From: Siphonodentalium dalli
Taxonomy: Eukaryota; Mollusca; Scaphopoda; Gadilida; Siphonodentaliidae
Assembly (NCBI GenBank): GCA_032622095.1
Contig: CP136065.1
Span: 249,053,474-249,117,473, forward strand
Reading direction: 5' to 3'
Length of the DNA: 64,000 bases
Positions 22,124 through 33,560 of this stretch are shown one piece after another. The translations under genes and the position numbers were made by a program. Within the stretch, counting starts at the first letter, position 1, and each line of letters begins with the position of its first letter. A model generated the notes under the pieces. That model saw only the letters and a list, made by a program, of their open reading frames with translations, was not told the origin of the DNA and did not search any database.

Positions 22124-23203
22124 CAGGGTTTCCGTTACTACGGCTCAGCGTCTGTGGAATGGCCTCATTCCCCTCGCTGATAATCTGTTTGAGACACACA
22201 TGTACCCAAAGTCAATAGCAAAGAAAAATCTGACTGCAACGGGAGTTGGTGGGTTAGACAGAATACTGGTGAAAAGGCAGGTCAATTGAGCACAGTATGT
22301 TACCGGTACAGTGTAACACTTTGAAAAACTACAAAGGAATGTTTGGTGTGCAGTCAAATAGTGATGTTGTATACAGTACACATATGAACATGTAGCGGTA
22401 ACATCAAAGAATGCCGGTCTGCTGACTATGGATATTTTGTGCATGGGATTTCTGTGCATGAAACTACTTACGCTCGGAGATCCCATGCAAAACATATCCC
22501 CCATTATGGAGATAAAGTAAAGGTACGGTCAATAGTTTCGTTATACAACGTGGGGCCCCAAACACAAATGCATAAACAACGACGCACGTGTTCACATTTC
22601 CCGCCAAAACTCAATTATATCTCATAACACGGGGGGGCTAAAACTCTGTTCCATAGCAATGGTCGTCAGTACAGTTGTTGGAGTAATGCAGACTATTGAA
22701 CAAGCTACGCATTCAGAGTTTGAACGATTTCACTACCATTCATATTACGCCACTATAAATATCTTCTGTATGACCACAACGCATAAATAGTTTTACGATT
22801 GACAGAATATATCCTTTCGGTTTCATTTTCACGGAAGCCACCTGTTGAAATTTTTGGAAATACGTAATTAAATTCTCCTTGCTAGGTATTAATGGTCAAT
22901 GCATCTATAGATGCTTTTAGTGTTTAATTATACCTGTCGGAATCTTATAAATTTGTAAGCACTGTAATTGGTAGCTTGTTCATTTATTTAGTCTTCAATC
23001 AGACGGCGGTCTCACATGCATAATTTCGTGATCAAGTGCTGCTCTGGGTACTATCAACAGAATTAATGCACCCACGGAAATGATCAATGGATTGCTTTGT
23101 GAGTATCTCAGGGACAAGGTAATGACTACTTTTCAGTGACAAATACCAAAATTTTCTCCTGCTGAAATACGGACTCATTTATTTTCCCCTGGCGGAAACC
23201 CTG
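22124..23203. mobile_element. Non-autonomous element with CAGGGTTTCCG ends
   Basis: Begins CAGGGTTTCCGTTACTACGG and ends GGCGGAAACCCTG, the inverse. The flanks tattaat and tgttaat (7 bp, one mismatch) could be a target duplication. The same termini bound 36316-37658, so they are one family, probably hAT-like. A 119-codon minus-strand frame from 22504 lies inside; I do not recognise it. Confidence 0.6.
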
Positions 23204-23533
23204 TGTTAATATAAACCACCATGACTAGCTAAAGTAACGCTGAAGGGGTCACTCTCACCAAAAGAAGTGCTGAAGGGTACACAGGTTTTGAAAATATGCT
23301 GAAGGGTACCGGCACACAGGATTTGAAATCTCGTTCTAAATGATGTTTAGTTCTTGTATCTGCCATGATTTATGTTAGAGAATAATTGTTTACGTTCCAA
23401 TGAACATATCAAAATGAACTGAAAACAAACTGCTGATGGGCGCCAGACTTTCAGAAACAAACCCTGTGTACCCTTCAGCACATTTTGAAACCCTGTGTAC
23501 CCTTCAGCACTTTTTTTAGTGAGAGTTAATGAA

Positions 23534-23906
23534 CGTTCAGACAACCACGATTCAATCGTATGTGGAAGGATGTCCGTCGTAGGAAGTATAAATGGTAGTT
23601 AGACTGCGCACGCTCACGTCAAAATCGCAAGTCAAACAATAATATCAAGCACTGTTTGATTTTAGATTCTAAATTGTGGCGTATCCTTGGATACCTCCAC
23701 TTGCGACGTAATCGCAGTCATGTGTACGTAAACATCGTGGCTGGAAAGATCGCAGGGTAGTCAATCACATGCTTTATGAACAACCTACGATATCATCATA
23801 CCGGGTACGACGACATCGCAATCGTGTGAACAAACTATGTATACACGGTGACGATCTCGTCGGGCCCGATTCCTCCACTTACGATTGTATCGTGGTCGTC
23901 TGAACA
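23534..23906. mobile_element. MITE with GTTCAGACAACCAC ends, copy 2
   Basis: Left end gttcagacaaccacgattca and right end atcgtggtcgtctgaac are inverted repeats. The interior matches 12747-13077. Just to its left are two direct and two inverted copies of 'gtgctgaagggtacacagg'-like sequence (23250-23510), another foldback structure. Confidence 0.65.
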
Positions 23907-23950
23907 TTCACTTACCCCTTCAGCTATATAGTAACTGATAATATAATAGT

Positions 23951-24087
23951 GACATGTTACAGCCTTCATAATTGGCTACGGCAATCAGCATTGCCGAAGC
24001 AATTTGCTGAAGCAAACTGGGGCACGGCATACTGTTGCCGTAGCGGATTGCCGAAGCCAAACAATCTGAATTAAGAGGGCTGCATGT
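23951..24087. repeat. CTACGGCA hairpin element, copy 1
   Basis: Contains several copies of 'tgccgtagc' and 'ggctacggca' in both orientations. Related copies occur at about 25971-26060 and 27645-27740, all near 'agggctg' or 'cagccct' boundaries. Small MITE or foldback repeat. Confidence 0.5.
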
Positions 24088-24529
24088 TATCTGTAATAGT
24101 TAAATATAACTATTACTATTATAGTTGAGTTGAGGATGTTCCTGACAATGTTCAACAGTTTAGTAAATTTTGACTGTTGTTGACTAATTCGTGCAAACAT
24201 TGATTGATCGCTGTCAATTTAATTGTCTATGGCCAATAACACTAGCATAATCGAACACAATAGAATGTGATAGTTATAAAACAAGTCGACAATATTCGTC
24301 TATCGTGTCACTAACCATTTTTTTGGAGAAAGCGGGTTGTTTTATCGACAAACGAATACATGAATTTCCGACTTCATTTTTATTTTGGTCACGTGAAATC
24401 GCGTTGGTTAGAGATAAAAATTTGTTAAAAATTATTTTCCAAAAAATGTATCCTTATAAAATACCATTGTAAAGCTATGAAAAAAGGCATATTTTATCAT
24501 TATTTGTTGAAAATAAATCGTTATTTTTT

Positions 24530-24587
24530 TCCGGAACGAGCACCTGCGCATGCCTCCTTCTTTCTTTTCTATTTTCATCACTCGCAG
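24530..24587 (+). promoter_or_regulatory. Candidate RPL21 promoter and 5'TOP leader exon
   Basis: In order: CCGGAA (ETS-type), TGCGCATGC (NRF1-like), then a pyrimidine run cctccttctttcttttct, and a donor-like ctcgcag|gtgatg at 24587/24588. Ribosomal protein mRNAs start with such a 5' TOP tract and often have a non-coding first exon. It lies 5.5 kb upstream of the RPL21 coding start on the right strand. This is inference only; no transcript evidence can be read from the sequence. Confidence 0.3.
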
Positions 24588-24599
24588 GTGATGCATTCT

Positions 24600-27500
24600 A
24601 ACTGCATTTTAAAGCAAATATGACAATTATATCCACTGAAATAATATACAAGAAAGTTAAATAGTAGCCCTTTAATCACCTACAGTTAGTGGTAGCGTTA
24701 TATTTGATATATTGCCAAATTTATGCTCAAATTAAACATGAAATAGGTGACACGTGCGACTTTTACGTCTCCTTATTTCGACGTATATTTCGTAGCCTGC
24801 GGTATGAAGACGTCAACATCGTCTGTAGACTGTATCTGTAGTGGGTTCAGTGCAGTAATCATTTCATGATTTGTCTCCATCCTCCTCAAACATACGAAGC
24901 ATATATAGCCTGTATATTGCATTACGTCCAATACCAGTATCAGCACTTGGAACACCAGGAATTGACCAAGAACGTGTTCTCTGGAATATCCCAAGTGGGT
25001 GGAACTCGGTAGCCGACCCGAGACCACGGGGAACTTGTAGCAAAAAAATATTGAAATATATAACTCGTATACATGCCTAAGGGGGGGGGGGGGGGGGGGG
25101 GGGACATTAGCGCAGTACGGCCTTCAATGTTGATTTTCTGACTCGATGCACCGATTATGGTCGGATAAACGGTATTGTCGCGTATATTGCTACTTTCAAA
25201 AGTGATAGAAACCCTCCTTACCATGTACAATGCTGTAGAATGCCGATATAAACCTGTTTTATACTTTCAAGTGGTAGAAATCTTTCTAATCGATGCATAA
25301 ACATGGCCCGAATCGCCATTAATCGTGGCAACATATAATGCCCTCTTTCTGTTTGGTCGATATTCACGTGGCTTTGTTTACGAAAACACGGTCCGAAGAA
25401 AAAAAACATTGTCCGAAAAAGAGTCACATTTACTAATAGATAGGGGAACACCGTGTGCGTAACGTCACTATCACAAGTATAACGTACTCTGATAACAACT
25501 TATCGCCAATATCATGCTTAAGACATTTTAAACATATCATTTTCGGCTTGTACTAGTATTATTTTATTTTTATGAAAATGATTAACAAATGGGGTGATAA
25601 ATATATATAACATCAAATTGGCCATTTTCCCGTGAAACTTGGGACAGGTAAGCAAGGTGCAAAACTTGGTCGAATCTGAGTACGAACGTCGGGAGTGTTC
25701 CCCTATCGTATTGCGATAATCACCAACCGTGGAGTGCATGTTAATGCGGTGATTTGAAGCAATTTTCTCACTTCAAAGTATACCCAAGTTGTTTTTGGAC
25801 ATTCCACTGCATTTGACAGTGTAAGGAGGTTTTCATTCACTTTCGGAAGAAGAAAAACAAGTGACAATGCCGTTTACGCGGCCATAATCGGTTCAGTGAG
25901 TCAGAAATGCAACGAATTTAGGGAATCGGAAACCGAAAGTTGTCTAGCCTTGTCTTATATATGCATATTATGCAGCCCTGGCAATTCAGATTTGTTTGCT
26001 ACGGCAGTAGAATGCCGTAGCCAATTTGATGTGCTTCGGCAGTGACTACGGCATTTTTACATCCTGTGAAAACATGTTGTTTAATTGCTGTTTTGTCAAC
26101 ATTTGTATGACTAATCATAAAACGTTTACAAGAAGATGTGTACTATCTATTTTTTTCCTGGAATATATAAATCGTTTATGTGATACCCACTAAGAGTAAC
26201 CAGAACCACGGCCGTGGGATCGAATGACTATTGAATAATGACAGAACTTGCCATGCCCCGTTGTGAAATTAAATTATGCAGTTTCTTGAATGACGTTGCT
26301 TCAAAATGGCAAATTCCTTATTTCAAACTCTGTCACCAACCAGTATAATAAACCTGGACATGGATACATCATACCTGATTATCAGTCGTAAAGTTACGGG
26401 CACTTAGATGATTGGAATAGCAAATAAAACAAATATGTTTATACAATTTAACACTCAACGGTAAATAATCATAATGCGCGAGAACTCGTGACAAAGTGTC
26501 AAACATCAAAGCACTTATCAGGAACCGGCTGTCAGAATATATCACTGACGCACGTCAATCATTAGTGTGAAGTCCCGCCTTCCCCCAAGTTGAAACGAAT
26601 CGGCTCACTCGATTGGTTAAATTCAATTATCTGTCATCGTGAGCTACAAACATCTGCACTGATATTCAGGTATGATTTCTCTATGTCCAGTGTACAAGAG
26701 TTGCACCTTATTACAATTACTATTATATATGCAATTTAACCCACACCAGATGAAGGTAAAGAAGATAAAATTTATTTCATACGAAATAATTGATTAACAT
26801 GCACAGAAATAATAAACACCGCAGTGCACCGATGTCAAAGATCAATGTTGTTCACTGTGAATCAGGCGAACTAAATTCAATTCTTTGTTGGGAGAGGGGC
26901 CACCTTAAGTTGTTATAACTTGTCCCCAATCCCTTAAGTTGTTATAAATTGTCCCCAAAATCCCTTGTAAATTGAGTTACAATAAATATGTTTGAACCAA
27001 ACATACTTTAACGGAGTTTACTGACTTCAATAGATTGTCACATCACTGATCAGCAGCTGGCTGACCTATTTCCATCAATTAAACTCTGTTGTATTTGTAT
27101 AACCACGTGCCCGTGTGTATATATGTCAAGGATGCGACAGTCACTCACGCGTAACGGTAAACCCACATCACTCATTGGTCTTTGACACATTGTGATCAGA
27201 TCGCATGTGGGTACAGCGTTTTTGCTACAATGTTAACGCGTGTGTCCAGACTGGCTGCAATGCTACACCGTGACTAAAATACTATTTACTGAGCTGTACG
27301 GAGTGTACCAACTTTCTTGTAAAGCGCGGTGCACCTTCAAAGAAGCCGACATTGTCGATTATCCGGGATTGTTGAATTGACGCAGGGCTGCTAACATAAC
27401 TTGGATTCAATTTCATGGTGAATTTGTCACTTACCTTCGAGTTCCCGGTAGTCGGTGGTCATCAGCTACATAACTGTTTTAATCGAGGTATTTCTTTTGT

Positions 27501-27640
27501 CATGCACGAATTTGACCATGGGTAAGATAAATTTAACTCTCGTTTTTGTAGTTTGACTTTTCATTGTTTTGAGTCTATTCACTTTCAACTTTTGATGGAA
27601 TATTCAACTAGCTGAACGCCATACATGTCAGTGCTGGGTC
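24600..27640. other. Intergenic or intron-1 spacer, no gene seen
   Basis: Mostly unique AT-rich sequence. It has a 24-base G run near 25080-25103 and a ctacggca hairpin repeat at 25971-26060. Open frames here (for example 24773-25451 minus) are short and resemble nothing known to me. A donor-like ctgatattcag|gtatga occurs near 26670. Confidence 0.35.
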
Positions 27641-27644
27641 CGCA

Positions 27645-27740
27645 ATCCGCTACGGCAGTGTACTGCCGTAGTCGGAGCCGTTTACTTCAGCAAATCGCTT
27701 CGGCATTGCCGATTGCCGTAGCCAAATGCGAGGGCTGTAT
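27645..27740. repeat. CTACGGCA hairpin element, copy 3
   Basis: The palindrome ctacggcagtgtactgccgtag is followed by 'cttcggcattgccgattgcc'. Same family as 23951-24087 and 25971-26060. Confidence 0.5.
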
Positions 27741-27787
27741 TATGTAAACACTGTTTTCTACAAAGTGCGTGTGGCTGAGACTGGTGC

Positions 27788-28247
27788 TAATGGGGTCGTA
27801 ATTTTTTATACATAGATGCACACCGTGTGCATTTCTGTATACATAAATGCACACCAGTCTCGCATAGTGTCACTTGACAAGTTCATTGTCGTAGTGTTTT
27901 CTACACAAATGCACACGGGTTGATATTTTGTGTAAGTTAATTTTCTTCCGTTCAAACAACCATGCAGTTGATTCGGTCCCTGTTTAATACCAATACTAAG
28001 ATCAATATGCGACCGACTATCAATTTTATTGCAGTTTTGTCATTGTGATAAAAGAGTGCCTTTAATATCAGAACTACGGAAGAAAAATAGTCTGAATTGA
28101 AGCAGACGGCAATTATTTATGGCAACATTTCAATCTCGCACTGACTAAGACTGTTTTGCATATATGTATACATAAATGCACATGGTGTGCATTTATATAT
28201 AAAACGTTGCGACGACCCCATTAGTGAGACTAGCGACGACCCCATTA
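27788..28247. mobile_element. Palindrome-rich MITE with TAATGGGGTCG ends
   Basis: Left end taatggggtcg; right end cgaccccatta, occurring twice (ending at 28223 and 28247). Inside are palindromic blocks such as atgcacaccgtgtgcat and atgcacatggtgtgcat. No clear target-site duplication was found. Confidence 0.5.
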
Positions 28248-28920
28248 GGCCATATAAACTTAATAGTTTGTTTCTCAGGGAATTTTTTTTTCAAAGTGAT
28301 GATGGAGGCAGTTATTTATATTTATTATTTTTTTCAAATTAATTTTGTGGTGAGGCAGGTATTTATATATATAATATTTATCTGAGTCCCATATTAAGGA
28401 ATAATACTGGATATGGACACTGTAGTGAAACAAGACAGCTGACCATCATATATCCCCATAATAATCTAGATTTGTAATAAAAGTTGCATAGAGGAAACAG
28501 ATTGAGTTATTCACTCATGATGATGTGGAAACTACATCGGTGAAATTGTATGTAACTCAGGGTGACCACCAACCAGATCAAGCTTTATTGGAAGGAGTTC
28601 CACTGGACTACACATGAATTGATAATATAAAATCACAACAATAATTTATGAAATAAAAGGTTTATTTTCTAATTAATCAGACTTTCATAAAAATCTTGAA
28701 GTTTGGAATAGTGCTGATCCACAAACCAGAGTACATTACATACAATAGCCACACACTGTCAATGCTATCCGTTTGGAAGCCCACTTTCGCTTTGTTTTCA
28801 CCTAACCAGTCAATCATTGATTGAATGAATTAACTGCACAATTCGTCACGTTTGTTTTTCACATTTGTCTTACTGGGCAACACCACCTCCTTGCAACATG
28901 TCATCAGCACTGAGAATACA

Positions 28921-29310
28921 TCAACTAGTTCTTCCGATTTCTTCTTTGGTCACTCGAATTTGACAATATCGTCCGAAAAATTGCGCGACTTCAGAAAACA
29001 TGATGATCATGTCTCCTGCAACTGTGTCAAAGTCCCCTGTTTTCGTTTTTGAAACAACCAGTTCAAAATCATCGTCAATGTCTTTCGTCGACATGAAATC
29101 ACCAGCCATTTGACAAACAGTTTTTGATCTGTTGACTGATATAATTGTCCATTTGCCTTCCGATGCATTCTGCACGATAGAAATGTTCACCAAAGTCGCC
29201 ATTTTGTTATTATTATAAACAGGAAGTCCGTCGGAATTATCCGCCCTTGTTTGTGAATCTAACATTTGCTCCACAGATTTGCATGGAAATCCCCATTCAA
29301 AATTGTTCAC
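28921..29310 (-). CDS. Unrecognised open frame, about 129 codons
   Basis: An uninterrupted minus-strand frame with a protein-like, hydrophilic composition. The frame opens at a GTG; the first ATG gives a start at 29265 (MLDSQTRADNS), so it may instead be an exon or a truncated transposon gene. It contains DIDDDFELVVSKTKTGDF and ends KEEIGRTS. I see no signal peptide, membrane segment or known domain. A TTAA MITE sits just upstream (29324). Function unknown; it could be spurious. Confidence 0.3.
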   Translation of the reverse strand: MNNFEWGFPCKSVEQMLDSQTRADNSDGLPVYNNNKMATLVNISIVQNASEGKWTIISVNRSKTVCQMAGDFMSTKDIDDDFELVVSKTKTGDFDTVAGDMIIMFSEVAQFFGRYCQIRVTKEEIGRTS

Positions 29311-29323
29311 TTGACCTCCTTAA

Positions 29324-29478
29324 CCCTTTCAGTGCCAAGTCCGGTTTTTGTATCAACCCATATTTCCTTGATCATAGAGCTCTTTCCATCAATGTATCAC
29401 ATTATTATAATCAATAAATTTGAAAAATGATCAAGAAAATATGGGTTGATACAAAAATCGGACTTAGCACTGAAAGGG
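29324..29478. mobile_element. Compact 155-bp TTAA MITE with ~50-bp inverted ends
   Basis: Flanked by TTAA on both sides (29320-29323, 29479-29482). The arms begin CCCTTTCAGTGCCAAGTCCG and end CGGACTTAGCACTGAAAGGG and stay complementary for roughly 50 bp. Almost the whole element is a hairpin. It is a third CCCTTT/TTAA family in this window, probably mobilised by a piggyBac-type transposase. Confidence 0.8.
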
Positions 29479-30142
29479 TTAAAGTTACTCGGCCGTGGTA
29501 GCACATCGACCAGTGTGTCTATAACCAGAACTTGTACCTGCACTGAAATATATACAGATATACAGATCCAAATTTGCGAACATCTTGGGTTTTCAAATTG
29601 CCAAGAACCTGTTCATAACCTTTCTTTCATGAAAAAATCAAGAATTCTGGATTCAAATACACCCCATGTTCACCCGACATTGTGACAATTAGGGAGTGAA
29701 CATCCGCAGGGAGCTTTAAGAGGGAGGTAAAGTGGTAACATTTCGATGGGGAATTCAGTTTTAATTTTCTGGTAAAGTTCACTAAAATGTTACAAAGTGT
29801 AGGTGACCATATCATATCTTATTGGAGAGGTTGAATGCTTATAGTGATAGAGCAGTTTTGATTTTTGACCCAGTTTGGATATTATTAGGAAGTAGGTTAA
29901 CAGTACATGATTGGGATATTATAACCATAATTAAATAATCTTTTACTAATTAAAATGTACTATTACTTCCTTGAAGCAGAAACTAGACAGTTTTTGCCCA
30001 ATTTAATGCATTAAAATTTAAGCAGCCACCCGATTCGTCGTAACCTGACCCTTTTTCCTCCAATAACACAACTTAACAAAATCACAATCAATTAATGTTT
30101 TGCCCGAGTTAATATCTTCAATCACCTTTTTCAGATTGAAAA

Positions 30143-30271
30143 ATGACGAACACCAAAGGTTACAGGAGGGGTACTCGATACCTCTTCTCGAGGCAGTTCA
30201 GGAAGAAGGGCCCAATTCCACTTTCTACTTATATGAAAGTCTACAAAAGGGGAGATATTGTTGATGTGAAG
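30143..30271 (+). CDS. RPL21: RPL21 first coding exon
   Basis: Encodes 43 residues: [43 protein letters not shown]. Human is MTNTKGKRRGTRYMFSRPF and so on. The exon begins at 30135 after cctttttcag, with eight untranslated bases before the ATG, and ends in phase 0 at AAG|GTATGT. ATG 30143 is the first in the exon and matches the family start exactly. Confidence 0.97.
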
Positions 30272-31133
30272 GTATGTATTGAGTAGCCCTCGAAATCAGC
30301 TACATGTACAGCAAAAGGCAATAGCGTAGAAAAGGCCATATAAGCCATTTAATTTCATGCAGTTCGAAAGAAATGCTGTCCTAAGACAAATGCCAATTTC
30401 AAGGGCTGACTGAGCCAGGAAGTCCCATGAATTCATTTTTAGCTCAACTTGACAGTCAAGTTTGAGTTGTTGTGCACAGGACTGTTTGTACAAAAAGGAG
30501 TTCTAGGTTGAATTTTGCTCTACTTGTCTACACAATTTTCCCTGGCATCGCTGGCAATGAAGCCTGAGTTAAAGTGAGTTTAGTGTGCCTGTCAAGTACT
30601 TGTGTTCCTGATGATTAAATGAAACTGATTTTGACTTGTGAACATCTTGTTTCATTCACTCACTTCCCTCCACCTGTATTCAACCCCCGTTACTTTTTTA
30701 TAGGCAGTATGTTTTTTTTTAAAGCCTGTCAGGGGGAAACACACCAATTTGTTAGGCCCTATCAGTCATATACATGTATACAGTAACATGTAACTGTTGC
30801 GATAATATTGAACTGCCGATATATCGTGAAGAAAATAATGTATAAGACTGTGTTGGTTTTTATACCGCAGTGTAGACGATTAATCAAAATACCGTACAAC
30901 AGTACCGTGGAGTTTCAAACCACACAGGATTTTTGCCATTGGCGCCAATCAGATCTCACTCTATTGGAGATGGAAGTGTCCAGTCAAAATGATTAACATA
31001 TTAAAAACACTGACGTAATTTGGGAGTTTCAACTTCCTAGAAACCACAATCCGATGGGAGTATGCTTTGTAAAGAAGCTCTGGCAAACAAAACAGATCTT
31101 TTGCTATTGGAAGTCAATATTGATGTCATACAT

Positions 31134-31696
31134 TAGGGCTACAACAATACGCCCACCTCACGGTTCGATATGTATCACGATTTTTTGCAACGATACGATA
31201 CATATCGCGATGCATTCCAGACTGACCAGTTTACAACTTTGTGCTAATTGTGCATACGGTATTGTTTCGATGTTGTCAACATTCCGCACAGTCTTTCTCA
31301 AAGGTTCGAAAACCGAAGTGTTTCCATACAGGCGATTTAAATTTCGCCGGTGGCATTACAATTTTTGGAATTGACTCGCTTATGACCGTCGGAGAACTTG
31401 CAATTTAATCATAGTCGGATAGTTCCAACATGTTATTGATTTTAAACTTCAAAGGTCATCGACCCTCGTTATAGCGGAAGAACAAGAATTTTGATTGGTT
31501 AACAGAACAGGATACTATGGAAATATTTTGGTTACAGCCAATGAAAAGTGTTCTCTCAGTCAGAGTTCTTGGGCATGCATTTAGACTACAAAAATACGGA
31601 TCGAAAACGTACTGGAATAATTACGTAACAAACCGTGTATCATACCACCGGTAAACATCGCGATTCACCGGACCCCTGTGAATCGTTGCAGCCCTA
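31134..31696. mobile_element. hAT-type MITE in RPL21 intron, 8-bp TSD tcatacat
   Basis: Ends TAGGGCTACAAC and GTTGCAGCCCTA are inverted. Perfect 8-bp duplications tcatacat flank it at 31126-31133 and 31697-31704. It has internal 'cgatatgtatc' and 'gatacatatcg' arms. No transposase. Inserted about 70 bp upstream of the RPL21 second coding exon's acceptor. Confidence 0.85.
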
Positions 31697-31765
31697 TCAT
31701 ACATTAGTTGCTTATGTGTGTTATTTAGTGAACACTTGGATACCGGGTATCGCTTTATTTTTCAG

Positions 31766-31878
31766 GGTACAGGTACAGTGCAGAAGGGCATGCCACATAA
31801 ATATTACCATGGAAAAACTGGTAGAATCTTCAATGTTACAAAGCATGCTGTTGGTGTTGTCGTCAACAAGAGAGTGGG
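31766..31878 (+). CDS. RPL21: RPL21 second coding exon
   Basis: Encodes [20 protein letters not shown], then [17 protein letters not shown] and two bases of a Gly codon. Human has [20 protein letters not shown]. The acceptor is tttatttttcag and the donor GTGGG|GTAAGA. It leaves in phase 2, fitting the G that begins the next exon. Confidence 0.97.
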
Positions 31879-32539
31879 GTAAGAACAAGTCACAACTTAT
31901 CAAATACTGGGGCATGCCACAAATAATAATTGATTTAGGCTGCTATTATATATATATAAATCAACAACTTATATTTGATAATCACCCCATTTTATGAACC
32001 CCAATATAAATTACCTAGTATACAAATGTATAAAACAGATGACATATTGCCATGCCAAGTTATTTTTGATTCATGGTCGAATTTCAATCTGAATTTTTAC
32101 GGGGAAGATATTTTGTGCCTACATCTTAAAGTCTTGACAACTTGAACTTCTGTCCCAAAACTAACGAGATGAAATCAGTCTTTGAAATTGGTCGTGGAAA
32201 ACGCTGTGGCAACATGTGTAATCCAACATGCCACAGCATTAAATTTGCCATGGGACATTTTTCCCAATTTCGAGGGCTGCATATGAGAATTAAATTGATG
32301 CAATTGGGGACACTGATAAAAACATGATTTAAATAATTTAATTTACTACATCCAGCAAGCTTATTTGATTTTAATCACCCCATTTTATAAACGCTAAAAA
32401 GTAATAATTACCTAGTAATATATAAACATATTGACATAAATAAAAAAATCCAAACTGATGCCCACAGAAAAGTCTTGACAATTTGAATTTTATCCCAAAG
32501 CTAACAACATAAAATAATCAAGAACTGAGCAATTAGCAT

Positions 32540-33075
32540 CATTATACCCCCACAATTAGCATCACTATACCCCCACAATTAGCATCATTATACCCCCACA
32601 ATTAGCATCATTATACCCCCACAATTAGCATCATTATACCCCCACAATTAGCATCATTATACCCCCACAATTAGCATCATTATACACCCACAATTACATC
32701 ATTATACCCCCACAATTAGCATCATTATACCCCCACAATTTGCATCATTATACCCCACAATTACATCATTATACCCCCACATTTAGCATCATTATACACC
32801 CACAATTAGCATAATTATACCCCCACATTTAGCATCATTATACACCCACAATTAGCATCATTATACCCCCACATTTAGCATCATTATACACCCACAATTA
32901 GCATCATTATACACCCACAATTAGCATCATTATACCCCCTCAATTAGCATCATTATACCCCCACAATTAGCATCACTATACCCCCACAATTAGCATCATT
33001 ATACCCCCACAATTAGCATCATTATACCCCCACATTTAGCATCATTATACCCCCACAATTAGCATCATTATACAC
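32540..33075. repeat. 23-bp minisatellite, left half
   Basis: About 22 copies of a unit like 'caattagcatcattataccc' plus ccca, with scattered a/c and length changes. The array is interrupted by the hAT element and resumes at 37986. Confidence 0.9.
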
Positions 33076-33560
33076 CAGAGATGAAAGTTTGACGGAATTC
33101 CGGGATTTTCAACAAAAAATCACAAGTCTTCCGGAATGAAAATTAATTCCGGAATTATTTCATCAATATTCATTACTAAGCAGCTTTGGGTTATTGTTTC
33201 TTAAGATAACTACAAATCCGAACGAAAATTATAGGGGGGTGAGGTTTGCGAAGCGAAAATCGGACATCGATTAAGTTCGCCGGCAATTTGTTGTTCTTGT
33301 AAAAAAAAAAGCCGGCCGTTATTACGAGCACCGGCTGGCACCGGCTAACTTTTCAATTCACCGGTCACAGACAAAGTTATTTACGATGCCTCTGTTGATT
33401 GGCGCTGCTATTGCAAGAGACTCTGCGATGCTTCAATATCAGCCAATCGCGATGGATTATACATTGAAATTACGGTGCCGATCTGGCGCCAATATATTTC
33501 CAAGAATTCGAAGTGTTTATTGCTCGATCGGCGATAATTATTTTGTGTTATCGGCATTAA

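Noticed and set aside
22145-22504. 119-codon minus-strand frame ending near a donor
   Set aside because: Lies inside the CAGGGTTTCCG transposon and resembles no protein I know; probably fortuitous.
25080-25103. Functional G-quadruplex
   Set aside because: A plain homopolymer G run, prone to sequencing error; nothing else supports a role.
25200-25451. Possible first coding exon of USP12/46 (ATG|GTAAGG on the minus strand near 25220)
   Set aside because: A donor follows ATG in the right phase, but the preceding frame lacks any resemblance to the USP12/46 N-terminus and meets a stop without an initiator.
30272-31765. Intronic snoRNA in RPL21
   Set aside because: Human RPL21 introns host snoRNAs, so I looked for C/D and H/ACA boxes. 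The tgatga at about 30609 has no properly spaced D box and no terminal stem.
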